11,184 bases of DNA, taken from the NCBI GenBank assembly GCA_029071285.1, contig JAIEAS010000144.1, positions 1 to 11,184 on the forward strand. Direction: 5' to 3'. The stretch comes from Clostridia bacterium (GTDB lineage Bacteria > Bacillota > Clostridia > Christensenellales > Borkfalkiaceae). This document shows, piece by piece, positions 6,737 through 11,184 of this stretch. Below the pieces are notes generated by a model that saw only the letters and a program-made list of their open reading frames with translations, was not told the DNA's origin and ran no database searches. Each line of letters begins with the position of its first letter. The stretch's first letter is position 1. Position numbers and translations under genes: made by a program.

Positions 6737-8131
6737 ATGGCTAAAGAAGATTTGCTCGGTACGGAAAAAATCTGGAAGCTGTGTTTTAAAATGGGCATAC
6801 CCTGCGTACTGGCGCAGCTCGTGAACCTGTTGTATAACATAGTAGACAGAATTTATATCGGCAATATGGCGGACACGGAAGGCTACGCTCTGGGCGGCCT
6901 TGGACTGTGCGCGCCCATTCTCACGCTTATTTCGGCGTTTTCATCCTTCGTGGCGGGAGGCGGCGCGCCGCTCGCGGCAAAGGCTTTGGGCGAGAAAAAT
7001 CCCGAACGCGCCAAAAAGATACTTAACAACGGCTTCGTTATGCTGTGCGTGTTTTCGGTCGTGCTAGGGCTTACTGCGTTTTTTGCAAAGCGTCCCCTTC
7101 TGTACCTTATAGGCGCAAGCGAAAACAACTTTCAATATGCGAGCGACTATTTAACTTTCTATCTTATCGGCACGCTGTTCGTGCAGCTGAGCGTGGGACT
7201 GAATACCTTTCTTACCGCTCAGGGCAAGAGCGCAATGGCTATGATTGGTATGATTATAGGCGCCGCGCTCAATATCGGACTTGACCCGCTGTTTATTTTC
7301 GTCTTTAAGCTGGGAATAAAAGGTGCGGCAATCGCAACAGTAATCAGTCAGTTTGCAAGCTGTATTTTCATAATCTGCGTGCTTCTTAAAAAGAACGCTA
7401 CGCTTAGGCTCGATTACAGGTATATGAAGCTGGATTTCAGAATTATGGGCGCAATCTTCGGGCTGGGGCTCGCGCCCTTCGTTATGGCGGCGACCGAGTC
7501 GGTAATAGGCTTAGTCCTCAACGGCAGATTGAAGCACTACGGCGATTTGGCGGGAGAGGACCTCGGCGATATGCACGTTTCGGCTCTCGCCGTACTGCAA
7601 AGCGTAATGATGCTGATTTCGGTACCCGTTTCGGGATTTACGCAGGGAGTAACGCCCGTGCTGTCCTATAACTTCGGGGCAAAAAATAAAGACCGCCTGA
7701 AGCGGGCGTTCTTCATTACGGCAATAGTGTGCTGGGCGTACTGCTCGGTAACGGCGGTTCTGATGATGTGTATCCCGCACTTGTTCGGGCGTATGTTTAC
7801 TTCCAACGCCGAAGTTCTGAAAATCACCGATAAATATCTGCCCGTGTTCGTCGCGGGTATGCTGATATTCGGAATTCAGCGCGCCTGCCAGACGACCTTC
7901 GTTGCCGTTACGGAAGCCAAAATAAGTTTGTTTATTGCGATACTCAGAAAAATTATTCTGCTCGTTCCGTTTGCGTTTCTGTTTCCTATGTCGCTCGGCG
8001 TGGGCGGCGTGTACTGGGCGGAATGCGCCGCGGACAGCATAGCGGCGGTGCTGTGCGGAACTATTTTCTTTTTCCGCTTCCGCAAAATTTTAAAGGGACT
8101 GGATAATAAAACCGATTTGGTTTTGCAATAA
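6737..8131 (+). CDS. MATE family efflux transporter (MepA/DinF-like)
   Basis: 464 residues with about twelve hydrophobic segments, the usual MATE length. MATE proteins export drugs or metabolites in exchange for Na+ or H+ across the inner membrane. The N-terminal signature is typical: LLGTEKIWKL (6-15), a Pro-containing first helix, then LLYNIVDRIYIGN (31-43). The internal two-fold symmetry of the family is visible: residues around 280-310 repeat the theme with PVSGFTQGVTPVLSYNFGAKN. No ribosome site precedes the ATG, and the promoter predicts a start site at the ATG itself, so translation is probably leaderless. The next in-frame ATG (codon 19) has no better site and would remove part of the conserved N-terminus. 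Family assignment is firm; the substrate cannot be told. Confidence 0.95.
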   Translation: MAKEDLLGTEKIWKLCFKMGIPCVLAQLVNLLYNIVDRIYIGNMADTEGYALGGLGLCAPILTLISAFSSFVAGGGAPLAAKALGEKNPERAKKILNNGFVMLCVFSVVLGLTAFFAKRPLLYLIGASENNFQYASDYLTFYLIGTLFVQLSVGLNTFLTAQGKSAMAMIGMIIGAALNIGLDPLFIFVFKLGIKGAAIATVISQFASCIFIICVLLKKNATLRLDYRYMKLDFRIMGAIFGLGLAPFVMAATESVIGLVLNGRLKHYGDLAGEDLGDMHVSALAVLQSVMMLISVPVSGFTQGVTPVLSYNFGAKNKDRLKRAFFITAIVCWAYCSVTAVLMMCIPHLFGRMFTSNAEVLKITDKYLPVFVAGMLIFGIQRACQTTFVAVTEAKISLFIAILRKIILLVPFAFLFPMSLGVGGVYWAECAADSIAAVLCGTIFFFRFRKILKGLDNKTDLVLQ

Positions 8132-8141
8132 AAATTAAAGA

Positions 8142-8157
8142 TACCCCCGCGGGGGTA
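8142..8157. promoter_or_regulatory. Perfect 16-bp palindrome, candidate CsoR-family operator
   Basis: TACCCCCGCGGGGGTA is a perfect inverted repeat, 10 nt after the MATE stop and 25 nt before the next ATG. C-run/G-run inverted repeats flanked by TA are the known operator form of the CsoR/RcnR/FrmR/CstR (DUF156) repressors. No such repressor gene is in the window. No T-run follows, so it is not an intrinsic terminator, and I could not place clean -35/-10 boxes around it. Confidence 0.5.
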
Positions 8158-8182
8158 CGGATAAAAAATTCAGGAGGATTTT

Positions 8183-8791
8183 ATGAAAAAGAAAAGTTTG
8201 TTTTACGTTCTGACAGCCTGCGTTATATGTTTGCTTTTTGCATTTGCGGGCTGTAACAATCCGGATAAACCCGACGGTGAAGGCGGAGATACGCCGCCCG
8301 TAACTGTTGAACAAAAAGTTTTGGTCGCATATTTTTCCTGCACGAACACTACGAAAAAGGTTGCCGAAAAAATAAACGAACGGATAGAGGGCTCTGATAT
8401 TTACAGGATAACGCCCGCCGTTCCGTACACGACCGCCGATTTGAATTACAACACCGACTGCCGTGCAAACCGCGAGCAGAATGACCCGACCGCCCGTCCC
8501 GAAATCAGCGGAAAGGTTGAGAATATAGAGCAGTACGACGCTGTTTTTATCGGCTATCCCATATGGTGGGGGCAAGCGCCGAAAATTATTTATTCCTTCT
8601 TTGAAAGCTGCGACTATGATTTTGACGGCGTAACTATTATACCCTTCTGCACCTCGGGCAGCAGCCCTATCGGTTCAAGCGCAACAAATCTGCACGGTTC
8701 GGCTCCCAAAGCAAACTGGAAATCGGGCGCGCGCATAAGCGGAAATAACGTTGATTCTCTTATCGGACAACTCAATCAGGGAAAACAATAA
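8183..8791 (+). CDS. Flavodoxin-like lipoprotein
   Basis: 202 residues. The signal ends in a lipobox FAGC (21-24), so Cys24 would be lipidated and the domain would sit outside the cytoplasmic membrane. After a short Pro/Gly/Asp linker (about 25-45) comes a flavodoxin-type fold. VLVAYFSCTNTTKKVAEKI (47-65) is the first strand with the Ser/Thr-rich phosphate-binding loop. YDAVFIGYPIWWGQAPK (118-134) is the strand and aromatic loop that packs on the FMN ring. FCTSGSSPIG (156-164) is the next loop. This matches the Flavodoxin_4 type found in gut anaerobes. Its role would be FMN-based electron transfer or flavin reduction at the cell surface; the partners are unknown. AGGAGG (8172-8177) is 5 nt before the ATG. 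A 16-bp palindrome lies just upstream. The stop overlaps the next start by one base (TAATG), so the two are coupled. Confidence 0.88.
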   Translation: MKKKSLFYVLTACVICLLFAFAGCNNPDKPDGEGGDTPPVTVEQKVLVAYFSCTNTTKKVAEKINERIEGSDIYRITPAVPYTTADLNYNTDCRANREQNDPTARPEISGKVENIEQYDAVFIGYPIWWGQAPKIIYSFFESCDYDFDGVTIIPFCTSGSSPIGSSATNLHGSAPKANWKSGARISGNNVDSLIGQLNQGKQ

Positions 8792-9123
8792 TGGCAATTA
8801 CGATAAACATTTATTACAGCGGCGAGGGCGGAAACGCAAAAAAATTTGCGGAAGAAATGGTTTCAGGCGGAACGGTCAAAGCCACCCGCGCGGAAGAGGG
8901 GAATTTAAGGTACGAATACTTTTTCCCGATGGACGATAATGAAACCGTGCTTTTAATCGACAGATGGAAAGACCAAAGCTCGCTTGATAAGCACCACGCT
9001 TCGCCTGTGATGAAAAAAATTACCGAGCTCCGCAACAAATATAATCTGCATATGAGAGTAGAGCGGTATATCTCAGACGAAACGGAAATTGCCGCAGCGG
9101 ATAAAAAGTATATCCGCGAGTAA
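8791..9123 (+). CDS. ABM-fold protein, putative quinol monooxygenase (YgiN-like)
   Basis: 110 residues, cytoplasmic, with no signal. The pattern is that of the antibiotic biosynthesis monooxygenase (ABM) domain: a first strand ITINIYYSG (3-11), then LRYEYFFPMDD (39-49), TVLLIDRWKDQSSLDKHHAS (52-71) with the W-x-x-x-x-x-L-x-x-H core, and a last strand LHMRVERYI (85-93). ABM proteins are dimeric ferredoxin-like folds that oxidise quinols or small aromatics without a cofactor, or bind haem. The specific reaction here is unknown. Its ATG overlaps the preceding stop (TAATG), so translation is probably coupled. The location differs from its partner, which is a predicted lipoprotein, so direct contact between the two products is not expected. 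Confidence 0.8.
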   Translation: MAITINIYYSGEGGNAKKFAEEMVSGGTVKATRAEEGNLRYEYFFPMDDNETVLLIDRWKDQSSLDKHHASPVMKKITELRNKYNLHMRVERYISDETEIAAADKKYIRE

Positions 9124-9141
9124 ACGGAAAGGATTTAAAAA

Positions 9142-10089
9142 ATGATACTCAACACCGGCGCAAGAACCGATACCGTTCAATATTATTCCGAATGGCTGCT
9201 GAACAGATTTGCCGAAGGCTTCGTTTTAGCCCGCAATCCTCTGTTCCCGAATAAGGTTACGCGCTACGAGCTATCGCCCGAAAAAATTGATCTGGTAATG
9301 TTCTGCTCGAAAAATTACGCGCCGATACTTCCCCGCCTTAAAGAGATTACGGACAGATACCGCACTTATTTTCATTACACTATCACGGCGTACGGCAGGG
9401 ACGTAGAGCCGAACGTTCCCGATATCAATACGAGTATAAATACCCTTATAAAGCTTTCTTCAATAGTAGGCAAAGGGAGAATTGCGTGGCGTTACGACCC
9501 CGTTCTGCTTACTGAAAAATACACGGTTGAAAAGCACTTTGAAACTTTCGAGTATATGGCAAAGCGGCTTGCGCCGTATATAGACCGCTGTATTTTCAGC
9601 TTTGTGGAAATGTACAAAAAACTGCAAAAAAATATGCCCGAACTCATTCCTCTGAATGAAGCGGACAAATTGCAGCTGGCGGAAAAGCTGGGCGCGATTG
9701 CAGGCAAATACGGCATACGCATTCAGACCTGCGGAACGAACGGGGATTACACGAAGTACGGCATTCACGCCTCGGGCTGCGCCACTTTGGAAATTCTGGG
9801 CAGGGCGAACGGCTGCGAGTTCAAAGAGCTGAAGCACAAGGGTTTGCGCAACGGCTGTCATTGCATAGAGAGCCGCGACGTGGGCGCGTACGACACCTGC
9901 CCCAACGGCTGCCGTTACTGCTATGCCAACAACGATATGGCAAAGGTCAAGGAAAACTATAAAAACCATAACCCGAAGTCGCCGCTTTTAATCGGCGGGG
10001 TGCTTCCGTCCGACACGGTGATACAGGGCAACCAGAAGAGCTTTCTTTTATCTTCCGCAAGCCAGCCTTCTATATTCGATATTCAATAA
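9142..10089 (+). CDS. DUF1848 family protein with C-terminal radical-SAM-like CxxxCxxC motif
   Basis: 315 residues, cytoplasmic. The N-terminal sequence matches DUF1848: SGART-like start (NTGARTD), YYSEWLLNRF (14-23), LARNPLFPNKVTR (29-41), YTITAYGRDVEPNVP (79-93) and IAWRYDPVLLTEKYTVE (114-130). Near the C-terminus are Cys239, Cys241 and the triad Cys253, Cys257, Cys260 (TCPNGCRYCYAN), a CxxxCxxC spacing as in radical SAM enzymes. In Pfam the family is described as having a C-terminal cysteine cluster similar to that at the N-terminus of radical SAM proteins. It therefore may bind a [4Fe-4S] cluster, with the order of barrel and cluster motif reversed relative to the classical family. The substrate is unknown. 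A ribosome site AAAGGA (9128-9133) lies 8 nt before the ATG, 18 nt after the ABM gene, so it is the likely last gene of the flavodoxin cluster. Confidence 0.87.
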   Translation: MILNTGARTDTVQYYSEWLLNRFAEGFVLARNPLFPNKVTRYELSPEKIDLVMFCSKNYAPILPRLKEITDRYRTYFHYTITAYGRDVEPNVPDINTSINTLIKLSSIVGKGRIAWRYDPVLLTEKYTVEKHFETFEYMAKRLAPYIDRCIFSFVEMYKKLQKNMPELIPLNEADKLQLAEKLGAIAGKYGIRIQTCGTNGDYTKYGIHASGCATLEILGRANGCEFKELKHKGLRNGCHCIESRDVGAYDTCPNGCRYCYANNDMAKVKENYKNHNPKSPLLIGGVLPSDTVIQGNQKSFLLSSASQPSIFDIQ

Positions 10090-10121
10090 AACAGCGGACG
10101 CGGTTGATAACGTAAAATATC

Positions 10122-10140
10122 CGACCTTCTTCAAAGGTCG
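10122..10140. terminator. Short hairpin between convergent genes
   Basis: CGACCTT (10122-10128) and AAGGTCG (10134-10140) form a 7-bp stem with a 5-nt loop. On the plus strand it is followed by TTCTG and on the minus strand by GGATATTTTACG, so neither side has a good T-run. It overlaps the final codons and stop (10131-10133) of the minus-strand gene. It is probably a weak bidirectional terminator for the convergent transcripts. Confidence 0.45.
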
Positions 10141-11108
10141 TTCTGAGTACCGTTATCTTCACTTTGTTCATCGTCAGTTTCCGCTTGCTGTTTCAGTTTT
10201 TTAATGCGAAGGCTTGCCTGTATAATCATAGATACGCCGAGGGCAAACGTCAGCACGCAAACTATTAAGCCGGTTATTGCGTTCATCATTACGGTGCTTA
10301 TATCGCCTATACCGCCGAATTCACGGAACATAGCAGTCTGCAAAGCGAGGATTGAAACCATTGCGTCGGCAAGCTTGATATTCTTTATCGCCGTAACTGT
10401 CATTGAACGGTTGCGGCGTTCTTTTATTAAACTGTAAACCGCGGTTATAATTTTGAAAAAAGCGTAAATTGCATAAACGAAAATGGTTATGCCCTTATGC
10501 TCGAACGAGTCGCCCGCCCGAACCATTTGCAAAATCGCAAACGACAGGCACACGGGCAACAAAAACAACAATATTCCGCAGGTGCGGTAAAGCTTGCCGT
10601 CGCGTATCAGCGTCTGCGTTTCGGACTGTCCTTTAAGGGCAGCCCTTTTTCTTATGCCGTAATAGGTGAGAATACTGCCCCGAAGAATTATCAGAACGAT
10701 ATAGTAAGCCGCAAGCGCGCCGAACCAGACCGAGCGGATAACTATTGCTATCGAGCCGTTATACACCGCGAACGCAAGGGTTACTATTATCGAGCAGGCG
10801 GTGATAACGAGGGTGGTGAAGCCGTATTCGTTAAAGGCTTTGTTTATGCGCGGGTGCTTTTCAGACCATTTTAAAATGCGCTCTTTTGCTTTGGGATAAA
10901 CGCGGATAATTCCGAAAACCGAGTAGCTTAAAGTTACCGCCATAACGCCGAGCAGGACGTAACCCCAAATCATATATCCGGACAGATTGTCCTGCGTGAG
11001 AATTAGCGTTCCGCCAACCGTCGCGCCTATTGCAATAAGAATTAAGGGCAACAGAAAATACCATTTGGGGTTTGCAAACCATTGTAAAAATTTTTTCCAA
11101 GCATTCAT
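10131..11108 (-). CDS. Hypothetical polytopic membrane protein
   Basis: 325 residues with about eight hydrophobic segments, at roughly 17-36, 47-69, 97-117, 123-143, 175-195, 207-228, 247-261 and 273-298. Segments 1 to 4 and 5 to 8 are separated by a cytoplasmic-looking basic loop (about 151-174, RKRAALKG). The C-terminus is hydrophilic and acidic (QQAETDDEQSEDNGTQNDL region). No catalytic or transporter motif stands out, and I do not recognise the family. The start is not certain: upstream there is only a weak GGACGG-like ribosome site. It runs convergent with the flavodoxin-DUF1848 cluster and no partner on its strand is seen in the window. The coding pattern resembles its neighbours, so it is a real gene and not foreign. 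Confidence 0.75.
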   Translation of the reverse strand: MNAWKKFLQWFANPKWYFLLPLILIAIGATVGGTLILTQDNLSGYMIWGYVLLGVMAVTLSYSVFGIIRVYPKAKERILKWSEKHPRINKAFNEYGFTTLVITACSIIVTLAFAVYNGSIAIVIRSVWFGALAAYYIVLIILRGSILTYYGIRKRAALKGQSETQTLIRDGKLYRTCGILLFLLPVCLSFAILQMVRAGDSFEHKGITIFVYAIYAFFKIITAVYSLIKERRNRSMTVTAIKNIKLADAMVSILALQTAMFREFGGIGDISTVMMNAITGLIVCVLTFALGVSMIIQASLRIKKLKQQAETDDEQSEDNGTQNDL

Positions 11109-11184
11109 ATTTTGCCGTCCGTTAATTCTGAGAGTCAGGTCTTACGCAGTAAGTTATTATTTCGCAGATAAACAAAATATCGTC

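Noticed and set aside
8142..8157. Palindrome as an intrinsic terminator of the MATE gene
   Set aside because: No T-run follows on the plus strand, and the form fits an operator better. A role as an RNA hairpin cannot be excluded.
9460..9969. A 169-codon minus-strand open frame opposite the DUF1848 gene
   Set aside because: The plus strand encodes conserved family motifs over the same bases; the antisense frame has none.
11109..11184. Promoter and a small inverted repeat (CTTAC-GCA-GTAAG, 11141-11153) upstream of the minus-strand gene
   Set aside because: No -35/-10 pair with acceptable spacing was found, and a 5-bp repeat is within chance expectation.

Overview
The window looks like an ordinary stretch of chromosome from a low-to-mid GC Gram-positive bacterium of the Bacillota. 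A gut-type, Clostridia-like or Christensenellales-like uncultured lineage is my best guess. The support is strong AGGAGG ribosome sites, sigma-A type promoters, three Gram-positive style lipoproteins, InlB/Listeria-Bacteroides type B-repeats, a BspA-like leucine-rich repeat and a DUF1848 protein. No phage, transposase, CRISPR array, tRNA or rRNA was seen. Nine genes pack the window and no gene-free stretch exceeds 95 bases.

Region 1 (1-1330) holds a near-consensus promoter and a single-domain malic enzyme of 392 residues. Two tandem hairpins follow it.

Region 2 (1355-6700) is a tight three-gene, same-strand cluster devoted to the cell surface. It encodes a lipoprotein with a BspA-type repeat and an SGNH hydrolase, then a lipoprotein built from two copies of a [B-repeat + alpha/beta module] unit, then an 856-residue multispanning membrane protein with an alpha/beta hydrolase domain (GHSAGG) set between membrane segments. 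A clean intrinsic terminator closes it. Two different serine-hydrolase folds plus a possible ligand-binding lipoprotein suggest extracellular de-esterification coupled to binding. This is the part most likely to be undescribed.

Region 3 (6702-8131) is a MATE-family exporter. Its promoter places the transcription start at or next to the ATG, so the message is probably leaderless.

Region 4 (8142-10089) begins with a perfect 16-bp palindrome that resembles operators of the CsoR/RcnR/FrmR/CstR repressor family. It continues with a tight run of a flavodoxin-like lipoprotein, a small ABM-fold monooxygenase-like protein and a DUF1848 protein carrying a C-terminal CxxxCxxC motif. All three have redox-type folds, which suggests a small stress or redox operon.

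Region 5 (10122-11108, minus strand) is an unrecognised protein with about eight membrane segments, convergent with region 4. A short hairpin overlaps its stop codon.
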